Shown: positions 42,018-52,018 of the stretch, one piece after another
Position numbering within the stretch: position 1 is the stretch's first letter
Layout of the letters: every line of letters begins with the position of its first letter
Assembly: GCF_000525855.1 (NCBI RefSeq)
Contig: NZ_AODE01000013.1
Location: forward strand, 124,001-188,000
From: Listeria cornellensis FSL F6-0969
Lineage (GTDB): Bacteria > Bacillota > Bacilli > Lactobacillales > Listeriaceae
Direction of reading: 5' to 3'
Length of the DNA stretch: 64,000 bases
The notes under the pieces: generated by a model
What the model was told of the DNA's origin: nothing
Seen by the model: the letters and a program-made list of their open reading frames with translations, nothing else
Database searches by the model: none
Position numbers and translations under genes: made by a program

Positions 42018-44420
42018 ATGGCAAGAGTGGCCCAAGTGATTGTGGATGTGCCAGCGATGCAGGTTGATCGCCCGTTTGATTATCTCATTCCGGAGGCTTG
42101 GCAGGATATTGTGCGACCTGGGATGCGTGTTTCGGTGCCGTTTGGGAACCGAGCGTTGCAAGGGTTTGTGGTTGGTACGTCGGACACGAGTGAGTTCGCG
42201 AAGTTAAAAGAGATTCGGGAAATGATGGATTTGGCACCGGTTTTGAACGCGGAGCTTTTGGAGCTTGGGGATTGGATTTCCAAGGAGACGTTGGCTTATC
42301 GGATTACGGCGTATCAGGCGATGTTACCGGCGGCTTTGCGTGCGAAATACGAGAAATATTTTAGGTTGCTGGATACGGCGAATGATGAGGCGGAGCGGCT
42401 TTTTGAAGGGTATGAAACGATGGATTGGAAACGGGCGGAACAGCTCGGAGCCTTGCCTACGCTTCAAAAGTGGATGAAAGACGGCGTCGTCGAGTTGGTG
42501 TATCAGGTGAAGAACAAGGTGACGAAAAAAACAATGCGCGTGGTTAAACCGCTTGCGTCTGTGCAGCAGTTGGAGGACGCAATGGCGGGGCTTTCGAAAG
42601 GTGCCAAAGCGCAAAGCAAGATTTTGCAATTTTTCCAGGTTTTTGATGAGGAATATATTTCGGTGAAAGCGTTGCGGGAGAAAGTGCAGACGACGGATGC
42701 GACGATTCAGAAGGTGGCGGCGCTTGGCTTGATTGAGATAGTGGATCAGCATGTGTCGCGTGACCCGTATGAGAATCATGATTTTAAGGCGAGTACCCCG
42801 TTGCCATTGTTACCGGATCAGCAGGCGGCGCGGGATGCGATTGTGGCTTCGGCCGAGGCGGGAGAACAGGAAACGTTCTTATTGCACGGCGTGACTGGGA
42901 GCGGGAAAACGGAGATTTATTTGCAGTCGATTGAGGCGGTACTCGCGGCTGGAAAAGAGGCGATTGTGCTCGTTCCGGAAATCGCGTTGACGCCGCAAAT
43001 GGTGGAGCGTTTTAAACGCCGCTTTGGGAAGCTTGTCGCGGTACTTCATAGTGCGCTTTCGGCGGGTGAAAAATATGATGAATGGCGCAAAATTGAGCAA
43101 GGGAAAGCCAAGGTCGTTGTTGGGGCGCGTTCTGCGGTTTTTGCACCATTTTTGAAGCTCGGCATTATTATTATTGATGAGGAACATGAAACGAGTTATA
43201 AGCAGGAGGATAATCCGCGGTATCATGCGCGGGACGTGGCGATTGAGCGGGCGAAGCGGTATGGTTGCCCAGTTGTGCTCGGTAGTGCGACGCCTTCTTT
43301 GGAGTCGTTTGCGCGGGCTGGGAAGAAGCGGTATACGTTGCTTGAATTGCCTACGCGTGTGAATGATACGGCGCTTCCAGAGGTCGAAGTGGTGGACATG
43401 AGTGAGGAATTACGCAACGAGAACCGGACGGAATTTTCGCAAGTGTTGTTGGAAAAAATCAAGGATCGGTTGGCGAAAAAGGAACAGGTTGTATTGCTCC
43501 TGAACCGGCGCGGGTACTCGTCGTTTGTGATGTGTCGGGATTGTGGATACGTGGTGGAATGCCCGAATTGTGATATTTCGCTGACTTACCATCAGGCGCA
43601 TAATCAGATGAAATGCCATTATTGTGGGTATCAGGAAGGCGTGCCGAACCATTGTCCGAGCTGTGAAAGTGAGCAGATTCGCTACTTTGGGACGGGGACG
43701 CAGAAGGTGCAGGAGAGTCTGGCAAAATTGATTCCGGAGGCGCGTGTGATTCGGATGGATGTGGATACGACGACGAAAAAGGGGTCGCATGAGAAGTTGC
43801 TGAACCAGTTTCGGGATAAGGAAGCGGATGTGTTACTCGGGACGCAGATGATTGCGAAGGGTCTGGATTTTCCAGATATTACGCTGGTCGGGGTGCTGAA
43901 TGCGGACACGATGCTGAACTTGCCGGATTTTCGGGCGTCGGAGAAAACGTTCCAGTTGTTGACGCAAGTGAGTGGTCGCGCGGGACGGCATGAGTTGACG
44001 GGTGAGGTTATTGTGCAGAGTTATAACCCGGAGCATTATAGTATTCAGTTCGCGAAGACGCATGATTATATTGGTTTTTACAACCACGAGATGCGGGTTC
44101 GCAAAATGGGTTCGTATCCGCCATTTTATTATTTGACGCTGATTAATGTGAGCGATGAGGATGAGATGAAGGCGGTTCGTACGATTCAGGAGATTACGCA
44201 ATTTTTGCAAGGGAAGTTGGGGCCTGATGCGATTATTTTAGGTCCGGTGCCGAGTTCGATTGCGCGGATTAAGAATAAATATCGCTATCAATGCATTATT
44301 AAATATAAAGTGGAGCCGGAACTGAAGGCTGAACTGAAAAATATTTTACTACACTATCAAAAAGAGCAGGTTAAAGGACTGACGATCACGATGGATGTGC
44401 AGCCGTTTGTGATGATGTAA
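42018..44420 (+). CDS. priA: primosomal protein N' (replication-restart helicase PriA)
   Basis: 800 residues. N-terminal 3'BD domain, Walker A GVTGSGKTEIY, DEEHETSYKQ, then the zinc-binding cysteine array in CRDCGYVVECPNCD ... CHYCGYQEG ... CPSCES, and helicase motifs QMIAKGLDFPDITLVG and QVSGRAGRHELTG. Loads the replisome at stalled forks. Complete. Confidence 0.95.
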   Translation: MARVAQVIVDVPAMQVDRPFDYLIPEAWQDIVRPGMRVSVPFGNRALQGFVVGTSDTSEFAKLKEIREMMDLAPVLNAELLELGDWISKETLAYRITAYQAMLPAALRAKYEKYFRLLDTANDEAERLFEGYETMDWKRAEQLGALPTLQKWMKDGVVELVYQVKNKVTKKTMRVVKPLASVQQLEDAMAGLSKGAKAQSKILQFFQVFDEEYISVKALREKVQTTDATIQKVAALGLIEIVDQHVSRDPYENHDFKASTPLPLLPDQQAARDAIVASAEAGEQETFLLHGVTGSGKTEIYLQSIEAVLAAGKEAIVLVPEIALTPQMVERFKRRFGKLVAVLHSALSAGEKYDEWRKIEQGKAKVVVGARSAVFAPFLKLGIIIIDEEHETSYKQEDNPRYHARDVAIERAKRYGCPVVLGSATPSLESFARAGKKRYTLLELPTRVNDTALPEVEVVDMSEELRNENRTEFSQVLLEKIKDRLAKKEQVVLLLNRRGYSSFVMCRDCGYVVECPNCDISLTYHQAHNQMKCHYCGYQEGVPNHCPSCESEQIRYFGTGTQKVQESLAKLIPEARVIRMDVDTTTKKGSHEKLLNQFRDKEADVLLGTQMIAKGLDFPDITLVGVLNADTMLNLPDFRASEKTFQLLTQVSGRAGRHELTGEVIVQSYNPEHYSIQFAKTHDYIGFYNHEMRVRKMGSYPPFYYLTLINVSDEDEMKAVRTIQEITQFLQGKLGPDAIILGPVPSSIARIKNKYRYQCIIKYKVEPELKAELKNILLHYQKEQVKGLTITMDVQPFVMM

Positions 44421-44433
44421 AGGAGACGTGAGG

Positions 44434-45378
44434 ATGACGAAAATAATTTTTATGGGGACGCCGGCTTTTTCGGTGCCTGTTTTAGAGCAAGTCGCGGATA
44501 AATATGAGGTGATTGCGGTCGTGACGCAGCCGGATCGTGCGGTGGGACGGAAGCGTGTGTTGACGCCACCACCAGTGAAGGAAGCTGCGGTGGCACGGGG
44601 AATCCCGGTTTATCAGCCGGAGAAGTTGCGTAGTTCCGTCGAGCTTGAGGAATTGATTGGACTTGGCGCGGATTTGATTGTGACGGCGGCATACGGACAG
44701 ATTTTGCCGAATGCGCTGCTGGATGCGCCGAAACATGGTTGTATCAACGTGCATGCGTCGCTTTTGCCGGAGTATCGTGGCGGTGCGCCGGTGCATTATG
44801 CGATTTTGGACGGGAAGACGGAGACGGGCGTGACGATTATGTACATGGTCGAGAAGTTGGACGCTGGCGATATGTTGGCGCGCCGCAGTATTCCGATTAC
44901 GGATGCGGATAATGTCGGGACGATGTTTGAGAAGCTGAGCGAGGTTGGTGCGTCGCTTTTGATGGACACCTTGCCAGACCTCCTAGCTGGAAAATTGACG
45001 CCGGAACCGCAGGACGCGAGCCGTGTGACGTTTGCGCCGAATATTAAGCGGGAGCAGGAAAAAATCGACTGGACGCGTGATGGTCGTGCGATTTTTAACC
45101 AGATTCGCGGACTTTCGCCATGGCCTGTTGCGTATACGACACTTGCGGGTAATGCCTTCAAAATTTGGCAGGCGCGCATCGAAGAAACAGATAAACAAGT
45201 TTCAGCGGGACAAATCGCTTGGACAACAAAACACGATTTTGCGATTGCGACGGGTGACAAAACGGTCATTGTACCGGAAATCGTACAACCAGCAGGCAAG
45301 CAAAAAATGGCTGTTGCTGACTATATGGCGGGAGCCGGGCAACATCTAAATCTAGAAACAAGGTTCGGTGAACTATGA
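44434..45378 (+). CDS. fmt: methionyl-tRNA formyltransferase
   Basis: 314 residues. MTKIIFMGTPAFSVPVLE and the folate/catalytic block INVHASLLPEYRGGAPVHYAIL are present, then the OB-like C-terminal domain. I use ATG 44434, 8 bases after GGAG; the GTG at 44428 lies too close to it. Overlaps rsmB by 4 bases. The last third changes to A-ending codons. Confidence 0.95.
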   Translation: MTKIIFMGTPAFSVPVLEQVADKYEVIAVVTQPDRAVGRKRVLTPPPVKEAAVARGIPVYQPEKLRSSVELEELIGLGADLIVTAAYGQILPNALLDAPKHGCINVHASLLPEYRGGAPVHYAILDGKTETGVTIMYMVEKLDAGDMLARRSIPITDADNVGTMFEKLSEVGASLLMDTLPDLLAGKLTPEPQDASRVTFAPNIKREQEKIDWTRDGRAIFNQIRGLSPWPVAYTTLAGNAFKIWQARIEETDKQVSAGQIAWTTKHDFAIATGDKTVIVPEIVQPAGKQKMAVADYMAGAGQHLNLETRFGEL

Positions 45379-46712
45379 AAAAATCAGAAACAGTCCGTGA
45401 GATCGCGTTGGACTTAATCGAGAAAATAGAAAATAACCAGTCGTTTAGTCATTTACTAATCAATGACGCACTTAAAAATAGTGATTTAAACCAAATGGAC
45501 CGCGCGCTTTTAACCGAGCTCGTATACGGCACGACGCAACGACGTATTACGCTAGACTATTACTTGGAGCCATTTTTGCGACAAGCTCCAGAGAATTGGG
45601 TACTTAACTTGTTACGCCTTTCTGTTTATCAAATGGAATTCCTCGATAAAATTCCAGAGCATGCGATTTTACACGAAGCGGGCGAAATTGCGCGTGAACG
45701 TGGACATGATGGCGTGACAAAATTCGTGAACGGCGTGTTGCGGAATGTGATTCGTAAAGGCGTGCCGAAAATCGAGGATATTCAGGATGAAACAACGCAA
45801 ATCGCTGTGGAGTCTAGTTTGCCGACTTGGCTCGTGAAGCGCTGGATCGCGCAATTTGGCGCTGAAAAGACACGCGAAATCGGGTTGTCCTTTTTAGAGG
45901 CGCCGTCGCAAAGCATTCGTGTCAATGAAAATAAAGTGACCGTTGCGGAACTTCAAGCTGAGCTTTCTGCACAAGGCATCGAAACGGAGCAAAACGCCTA
46001 TATTCCTGAAGCTTTAATGATGGAACGTGGCTCGATTGCCGAAACGCAAGCCTATCATAACGGTCGTTGCACGATTCAAGATGAGAGCTCAATGCTTGTT
46101 GCACATGCCTTGCAGCTCGAAGACGGCTTACGTGTGCTCGACGCATGTTCGGCACCAGGTGGAAAAACAACGCATATCGCTGAAAAAATGCATAATACCG
46201 GTGAAATTGTCGCGCTTGATATCCATCCACATAAAACAAAATTGGTGAATAAAGCTGCGAAACGTCTCGATTTGACGAATATCACGACGGAAGTGATTGA
46301 TGCTAGAAAAGCAAGCGAACTTTTTGCACCAGAAAGCTTCGATCGAGTTTTGGTTGATGCTCCTTGTTCTGGATTTGGCGTATTGCGTCGTAAACCAGAC
46401 ATTAAATACAGTAAAACGGAGTCTGATATCGAGAATTTGGCGCGGATTCAACAGGCAATTTTAGCTGAGGTTGGCGCATTGCTTAAAGAAAATGGTATAT
46501 TAATATACAGTACGTGTACGATTGACCAAACGGAAAACCGTGGTGTCGTGGAGAACTTCCTTGAAAATTACCCGGAATTCCAATTAGAACAAGTACACGT
46601 TCCTGAAAAAATGAGTCCTTTCGTGCAAGGAGATTACCTCGAATTAGTGCCGACAGATATAGGAAGTGATGGTTTCTTCATCGCCGCATTCCGCAAAGTA
46701 ACCAACAAATAA
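45375..46712 (+). CDS. rsmB: 16S rRNA m5C967 methyltransferase
   Basis: 445 residues: NusB-like RNA-binding N-terminus (about 1-135), then a SAM methyltransferase with DACSAPGGKTTH, DAPCSGFG (first Cys) and YSTCTI (catalytic Cys). Product and position as in other Firmicutes. Confidence 0.94.
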   Translation: MKKSETVREIALDLIEKIENNQSFSHLLINDALKNSDLNQMDRALLTELVYGTTQRRITLDYYLEPFLRQAPENWVLNLLRLSVYQMEFLDKIPEHAILHEAGEIARERGHDGVTKFVNGVLRNVIRKGVPKIEDIQDETTQIAVESSLPTWLVKRWIAQFGAEKTREIGLSFLEAPSQSIRVNENKVTVAELQAELSAQGIETEQNAYIPEALMMERGSIAETQAYHNGRCTIQDESSMLVAHALQLEDGLRVLDACSAPGGKTTHIAEKMHNTGEIVALDIHPHKTKLVNKAAKRLDLTNITTEVIDARKASELFAPESFDRVLVDAPCSGFGVLRRKPDIKYSKTESDIENLARIQQAILAEVGALLKENGILIYSTCTIDQTENRGVVENFLENYPEFQLEQVHVPEKMSPFVQGDYLELVPTDIGSDGFFIAAFRKVTNK

Positions 46713-46771
46713 GCAATGGGAAGACAAGTTTTGCGTTTGGAATTTTCCCAGCAAGGTGAGGTGTAAGTAAT

Positions 46772-47530
46772 ATGCATGCAGAATTTAGAACAGATCGAGG
46801 CAGAATCAGAAATCATAATGAAGATAACGGTGGCATTTTCGAAAATCAAATTGGAAATCCGCTAGTCATCGTTGCAGACGGAATGGGTGGTCACAGAGCT
46901 GGCGACGTTGCGAGTGAAATGGCCGTTCGTTTACTCAGCAAAAAATGGCAAAATGTCGCCGATATGAAGTCCGCAGCAGAAATCGATGCATGGTTTCGTG
47001 AGGCTATTCAAGCGGTGAACGAGCAAATTTTGGCGCACGCAAAACAAGACCCGACACTTCAAGGTATGGGAACAACGCTTGTTGCAGCCGTTTTTTCAAA
47101 TAGTCAAATTATCGTAGCAAACGTTGGCGATAGTCGTGGCTATATTATGAAAAATGGCGTGCTAGAACAGCTTACCGAAGATCATTCGCTCGTCAATGAA
47201 CTGCTTCGTAAAGGTGAAATTACGAAAGAAGACGCGGAAAATCATCCACGCAAAAATATTTTACTACGCGCGCTAGGAATTGAAGGAAATGTGGAGACGG
47301 ATGTCTTTATTTTGCCATTTCAGTCGAAGGATCAGCTACTGCTTTGTTCGGATGGTTTATCCAATATGCTGACCGAGCAAGAAATCGAAGCGGTCCTAAC
47401 AAGCAAACGAACGCTCGCAGAAAAAGCGGACATTTTTATAACGAAAGCGAACGCAAATGGTGGGGAAGACAATATCACGGTGTTGCTTTTGGAACGGAAT
47501 CTAGGGGAGAAAGGTAGGGATGCATCATGA
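46772..47530 (+). CDS. stp: PP2C-type serine/threonine phosphatase
   Basis: 252 residues with the PP2C metal motifs FRTDRGRIRNHNEDN, VADGMGGHRAGDVAS, ANVGDSRGY, CSDGLSNML and GGEDNITVLL. Reverses phosphorylation by the kinase encoded next; the two genes overlap by 4 bases. GCAAGGTGAGGT precedes the ATG. Confidence 0.95.
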   Translation: MHAEFRTDRGRIRNHNEDNGGIFENQIGNPLVIVADGMGGHRAGDVASEMAVRLLSKKWQNVADMKSAAEIDAWFREAIQAVNEQILAHAKQDPTLQGMGTTLVAAVFSNSQIIVANVGDSRGYIMKNGVLEQLTEDHSLVNELLRKGEITKEDAENHPRKNILLRALGIEGNVETDVFILPFQSKDQLLLCSDGLSNMLTEQEIEAVLTSKRTLAEKADIFITKANANGGEDNITVLLLERNLGEKGRDAS

Positions 47531-49485
47531 TGATCGGCAAGCGAATTAATGACCGTTACAAAGTTGTCAGCGCAATCGGTGGCGGCGGAATGGCCAATGT
47601 TTTTCTTGCACATGACATGATTCTTGATCGCAATGTGGCTGTGAAAGTTTTGCGTATTGATTTAGCAGATGAAAGTAACTTGATACGCCGTTTTCAGCGA
47701 GAAGCACAATCGGCGACAAGCTTGGTGCATCCAAACATTGTTAGCATTTACGATGTAGGCGAGGAGAACGACCTTCACTACATCGTCATGGAATACGTAG
47801 AAGGAATGGATTTAAAGCAGTACATTCACGAAAACCATCCAATTCCATTCGAAAAAGCTGTGGACATCATGCTCCAAATTGTTTCAGCAGTTGCGGTAGC
47901 CCATAGTGCACATATCGTCCATCGTGACTTGAAGCCGCAAAATATTTTAATCGACCATGACGGCGTTGTGAAAATTACCGATTTCGGTATCGCGATGGCG
48001 CTCTCAGAAACATCAATCACACAGACCAATTCGCTACTTGGTTCCGTGCATTATTTGTCACCAGAACAAGCCCGTGGCGGCATGGCAACGCAAAAATCAG
48101 ACATTTACTCGCTCGGAATCGTCCTCTACGAATTGCTTGTCGGAAAAGTTCCACATGATGGTGAATCGCCGGTTTCAATCGCAATCAAGCATCTACAAGC
48201 AAGCATCCCATCGATTCGCGACCAAAACCAAGAGATTCCGCAAAGTTTAGAAAATATTGTGACGCGCGCGACAGCCAAAGATCCATTTTTGCGGTATCAA
48301 ACCGCTGAAGAAATGAAAGCAGATTTAAAAACCGCGTTGGATCCAGAGCGGCGCAATGAACCGAAATATGTTTTCCCGATGGACGATGGCGAAACGAAAA
48401 CGATCCCCATTATCGCAACGAAAAACGCGATGCAAAACCTCGATAATACGGTAGTTAGCGCCGCAGAAAAGTCGGAAGAACCTACCGAACCACCGAAAAA
48501 GAAGAAGAACAATAAAAAGAAAATCTGGATTATATCCGCTGTCGTTCTTTTATTCGCGATTATCATCGTTGCGCTCTGGCTTATGGGCCGTCCACCAGCA
48601 ACAGTGAAGATTCCAAACGTGGCAAACGATACGAAAGAAACCGCCGTGCAAAAACTGCAAGATGCGGGGTTTGTCGTCGGAGAAACGTTTGAGAAGAATA
48701 GCGATAAAATCGATGAAGGAAAAATCATCGAAACCGATCCTGAAATTGGGACAGGCGAAGAAAAAGGCTCGACAGTCAACCTGTACATGAGCATCGGCGC
48801 GAAGAAAATCACAGTGGAAGACTACACCGGCAAGACGTACGATACCGTGAAACAAGTGTTAGATCAACAAGGCTATAAAAAAGTAAGCTATACGGAAGAA
48901 TACAGCGATTCTGTAGATTCAGGTGTGATTATTTCACAAGATCCGACGTCAGGAAGCGAAGTCATTGCCGCGGATACAGAAATTTCGTTCGTAGTGAGTA
49001 AAGGCGCACAACCGTTGACGTTAAAAGACTTATCAGGATTTAACCAAGTCGGTCTCGACGATTATGCGAGCTCCAACGACATTACCATTTCTGTCGGTAG
49101 CGAAGAATATTCCGATACAGTCGGCGCGGGTCAAGTCATCTCACAAAAACCAGAAGCAGGAGCCTCTTTAAATAAAGGTGACAAAGTGACGGTGGTGATG
49201 AGTAAAGGCCCGAAAGAAAAAGAAGTGAAGACGGTCAAGCGAACCATTAATATCAAGTATGAGCCGGAAGATCCAGCTGCGAATCCGCTCGTACCACAGC
49301 ATATTCAGATTTATATTCAAGACAAGAACAACAGTATGACGAAAGCCTACAAAGAAATGGATATCACGAAAGATACAGCCGAGACGTTATCTTTTGAAAT
49401 TGAAGAGGGCACACAAGGCGGGTATAAAATCGTTCGCGATAATACCGTTATTTTAGAGGAAACCATTGATTATCCAAATTCATAA
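47527..49485 (+). CDS. prkA: PASTA-domain serine/threonine kinase (PrkA/PrkC)
   Basis: 652 residues. Cytosolic kinase domain (GGGGMANVFLAHD, HRDLKPQNIL, ITDFGIAMAL), basic juxtamembrane stretch PKKKKNNKKK, one membrane helix (IWIISAVVLLFAIIIVALWL), then three PASTA repeats starting near KIPNVANDTKE, KKITVEDYTGK and QPLTLKDLSG, and a C-terminal beta domain. The PASTA part binds peptidoglycan or lipid II outside the cell and tunes wall synthesis and metabolism. Confidence 0.95.
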   Translation: MMIGKRINDRYKVVSAIGGGGMANVFLAHDMILDRNVAVKVLRIDLADESNLIRRFQREAQSATSLVHPNIVSIYDVGEENDLHYIVMEYVEGMDLKQYIHENHPIPFEKAVDIMLQIVSAVAVAHSAHIVHRDLKPQNILIDHDGVVKITDFGIAMALSETSITQTNSLLGSVHYLSPEQARGGMATQKSDIYSLGIVLYELLVGKVPHDGESPVSIAIKHLQASIPSIRDQNQEIPQSLENIVTRATAKDPFLRYQTAEEMKADLKTALDPERRNEPKYVFPMDDGETKTIPIIATKNAMQNLDNTVVSAAEKSEEPTEPPKKKKNNKKKIWIISAVVLLFAIIIVALWLMGRPPATVKIPNVANDTKETAVQKLQDAGFVVGETFEKNSDKIDEGKIIETDPEIGTGEEKGSTVNLYMSIGAKKITVEDYTGKTYDTVKQVLDQQGYKKVSYTEEYSDSVDSGVIISQDPTSGSEVIAADTEISFVVSKGAQPLTLKDLSGFNQVGLDDYASSNDITISVGSEEYSDTVGAGQVISQKPEAGASLNKGDKVTVVMSKGPKEKEVKTVKRTINIKYEPEDPAANPLVPQHIQIYIQDKNNSMTKAYKEMDITKDTAETLSFEIEEGTQGGYKIVRDNTVILEETIDYPNS

Positions 49486-49488
49486 GAA

Positions 49489-50377
49489 ATGAAGGTGACT
49501 TTTCTGGAAGGACAAATTATGAAGGCGTTAAGCGGTTTTTATTACGTTTATTGCGAAGGCAAAACCTATCAATGTCGCGCGCGTGGTAATTTTAGAAAAC
49601 GTGGATTGACACCGCTTGTCGGCGATCATGTCGTTTTTCAAGCAGATAATTTGAAAGAAGGGTACGTGCTAGAGCTACTTCCTCGGAAAAATGAGCTAGT
49701 ACGTCCACCGATTGCGAATGTGGATTTAGCATTGCTCGTTTTTTTCAGCGGTAGAGCCAGATTTCTCCGCTAATTTAGCCGACCGATTCTTGGTAGCCAT
49801 TGAGCTCGAAGACGTGGAGCCCGTTATTTGTATCAGCAAAATGGACTTGGCGGATGACGCGCGAAAAGCCGAAATCGCTGAGTACCAAGCGATATATGAA
49901 GAAGCGGGATATCAAGTGTTGTTGACGAATACCGAAATCGATAAAAAAGTAGTTTTGGATGTTATCGCTGGAAAAATCGCTGTGATTGCAGGCCAATCTG
50001 GTGTTGGAAAATCGACCTTGTTGAACACGCTCAATCCGAATTTGGACATAGAAACAGGTGTTATCTCATTCGTATTAGGACGCGGAAAACATACCACACG
50101 TCATGTGGAATTGATGACAATCGGCGACGGCTTCATTGCAGATACACCAGGTTTTAGCTCGATTGAAATGGACGAATTAACGACTGAAAATCTCCAATTT
50201 TGCTTTCCAGAAATAGACCGACGTCGCGGCGAATGTAAGTTCCGCGGTTGCGTCCACGAAAACGAGCCGAAATGCGCTGTGAAAACCGCTGTCGAAAACG
50301 GTGAAATTGCAGCGTTTCGGTACAAACATTACATTCAAATTTTAACTGAAGTCAAAAACAAAAAAGAGAGGTATTAA
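49489..50377 (+). CDS. rsgA: ribosome small-subunit GTPase RsgA, one frameshift
   Basis: About 291-295 residues. OB domain (LSGFYYVYCEGKTYQCRARGNFRKRG), then circularly permuted GTPase motifs (ISKMDLAD, GQSGVGKSTLLN, DTPGF) and the zinc cysteines CKFRGCVHENEPKC. The break is in the T7 at 49739-49745; with six T it reads LLVFSAVEPDFSANLADRFLVAIE, the family sequence. The start is unclear: ATG 49489 has no ribosome site, while CTG 49504 (EGQIMKALSGFYYV) sits 7 bases after GAAGGTG and matches the usual N-terminus LEGQI. Confidence 0.9.
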
Positions 50378-50378
50378 C

Positions 50379-51035
50379 ATGGGAAAAATAGCTCCATCGA
50401 TACTTAGCGCAGACTTTGCAAATTTAGCAGCAGATATTAAGGAAGTCGAGGGATACGGTGCAGACTACATTCACGTCGATGTGATGGACGGACATTTTGT
50501 GCCCAATATTACATTTGGTCCAAGCGTTGTGAAAGCGATTCGACCAGTCACAAAACTACCGCTTGATGTACACTTGATGATTGAAAATCCAGATTTATAT
50601 ATTCCGGAATTTGCGAAAGCAGGCGCAGACTATATTTCGGTACATGTGGAAGCATGCCCGCATTTACATCGTACCTTGCAATTAATTCGGTCTTTTGATG
50701 TGAAAGCGGGTGTTGTTTTAAATCCAGCGACACCGATTGAAACGATTAAACATGTGTTGGAAGAAGTCGATTTGATACTATTTATGACGGTTAATCCAGG
50801 ATTTGGTGGGCAGAGTTTTATTAAAGAAGTGCTACCGAAGATCACAGCCGCGAAGCAAATGATTGACGAAAAAGGCCTGAACATCGAGATTGAAGTAGAC
50901 GGCGGCGTGGATGATAAAACCGCTCCACTATGCGTGGCAGCAGGCGCCGATGTTTTTGTCGCCGGATCGTATATTTATGGGAATAAGAACAGGGAGAAAG
51001 CCGTGGATAAGTTGCGGGAAATTGTGGGGGAATGA
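50379..51035 (+). CDS. rpe: ribulose-phosphate 3-epimerase
   Basis: 218 residues, TIM barrel. PSILSADFANL, DVMDGHFVPNITFG, LDVHLMIENP and NPGFGGQSFI are all hallmark segments with the metal ligands. Pentose phosphate pathway. Follows rsgA by one base. Repeat copy B begins 5 bases after its stop codon. Confidence 0.95.
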   Translation: MGKIAPSILSADFANLAADIKEVEGYGADYIHVDVMDGHFVPNITFGPSVVKAIRPVTKLPLDVHLMIENPDLYIPEFAKAGADYISVHVEACPHLHRTLQLIRSFDVKAGVVLNPATPIETIKHVLEEVDLILFMTVNPGFGGQSFIKEVLPKITAAKQMIDEKGLNIEIEVDGGVDDKTAPLCVAAGADVFVAGSYIYGNKNREKAVDKLREIVGE

Positions 51036-51036
51036 C

Positions 51037-51345
51037 GAAAAGCTGAAAGAGCCCGTTAGCCTCGACAGAAATTGTTAGGGGGCGCAGTAAAAGTCTTCTT
51101 TTGACTTTTATGGAGGCCACGAAATTTCCGAGAGGCTGGCTCTTTCAGCTGGATCTGGAGACGCTGATAGGTCAGAACCTGAAGCGTTCCCGCAAACACG
51201 ATTGCTGGACTATGAATAACCACCAAATTATTATTAGTCCGCCGTTCAGCTGTGGAGAAATTTGTTAGGTGCCTGTTATGACGAAGTACAAGGAACGAAT
51301 GCTCACTTTGTTCACACTCATTTTGACACGGCATCTTTATGCATA
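51037..51345 (+). repeat. structured intergenic repeat, copy B
   Basis: The best-preserved copy. Outer stem AGCTGAAAGAGCC (51041-51053) with GGCTCTTTCAGCT (51138-51150), a perfect 13-bp arm. Second stem AGCCTC (51058-51063) with GAGGCT (51132-51137). GAAATT with AATTTC. Apical hairpin GTAAAAGTC (51087-51095) with GACTTTTAT (51103-51111). A 3' module (51151-51285) matches the one after copy D. A satellite with AAGGAACGAATGCTCAC (51290-51306) follows; its 3' end merges with the thiN ribosome site. Confidence 0.87.
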
Positions 51346-51366
51346 CTGAGGAGGAAGATAAATCCA

Positions 51367-52005
51367 ATGAAAACCTTACATATCATGGTCGGAGGTCCAG
51401 AATCGGAACTCCCTGATATATCGCACTACGACAAAGCCATTCCATGGATTGGTGTCGACCGTGGTGCTATCCGCCTCACAGATCGTGGCATCACACCAAT
51501 CATCGCGATGGGCGACTTCGATTCTCTTTCCAAGCAAGAATTAGCGCATCTAAAAACACGGACTGAAGTAACAGAATTCCCAGCTGAAAAAGACGAAACA
51601 GACACCGAAATCGGCCTGCAGTGGGCGCTCACGCAACAACCAGACCTCATTCGAATTTTTGGCGCGACAGGCGGTCGTCTCGATCATTTACTGGCTAACA
51701 TTATGATGCTCATGCAACCACGTTATCTGGGTGTTATTTCTAAAATCGAACTAATCGATCGCTACAATTACGTCAAAATGTACACACCAGGCGAATATAC
51801 AGTTTCTCGAATGCCAGACAAAAAATACGCCGCCTTCATAACGATGGCAGACGTGACAAAACTGACATTAAAAGGATTCAAATATCCATTAAATGAAGCC
51901 AATTATCCATTTGGAGCCGCGCTTTCCAGCAACGAATTTCTCGGCGAACAAGGCACGTTTTCATTCCAAACAGGTTTAATTTTATTTATCCAAAGTAATG
52001 ACTAG
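51367..52005 (+). CDS. thiN: thiamine pyrophosphokinase
   Basis: 212 residues. GVDRGAIRLTDRGITPIIAMGDFDS, EKDETDTEIGLQWAL and GATGGRLDHLLANIMML are the family blocks. Makes thiamine diphosphate. I start at ATG 51367 with GAGGAGGAAG upstream; the frame extends back to 51262 into the repeat but encodes nothing conserved there. Confidence 0.94.
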   Translation: MKTLHIMVGGPESELPDISHYDKAIPWIGVDRGAIRLTDRGITPIIAMGDFDSLSKQELAHLKTRTEVTEFPAEKDETDTEIGLQWALTQQPDLIRIFGATGGRLDHLLANIMMLMQPRYLGVISKIELIDRYNYVKMYTPGEYTVSRMPDKKYAAFITMADVTKLTLKGFKYPLNEANYPFGAALSSNEFLGEQGTFSFQTGLILFIQSND

Positions 52006-52018
52006 AGGGAGTATTGCA

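Noticed and set aside
51262-51366. N-terminal extension of thiN in the same frame
   Set aside because: It translates repeat sequence; the ATG at 51367 has the strong GAGGAGG site and gives the family N-terminus.
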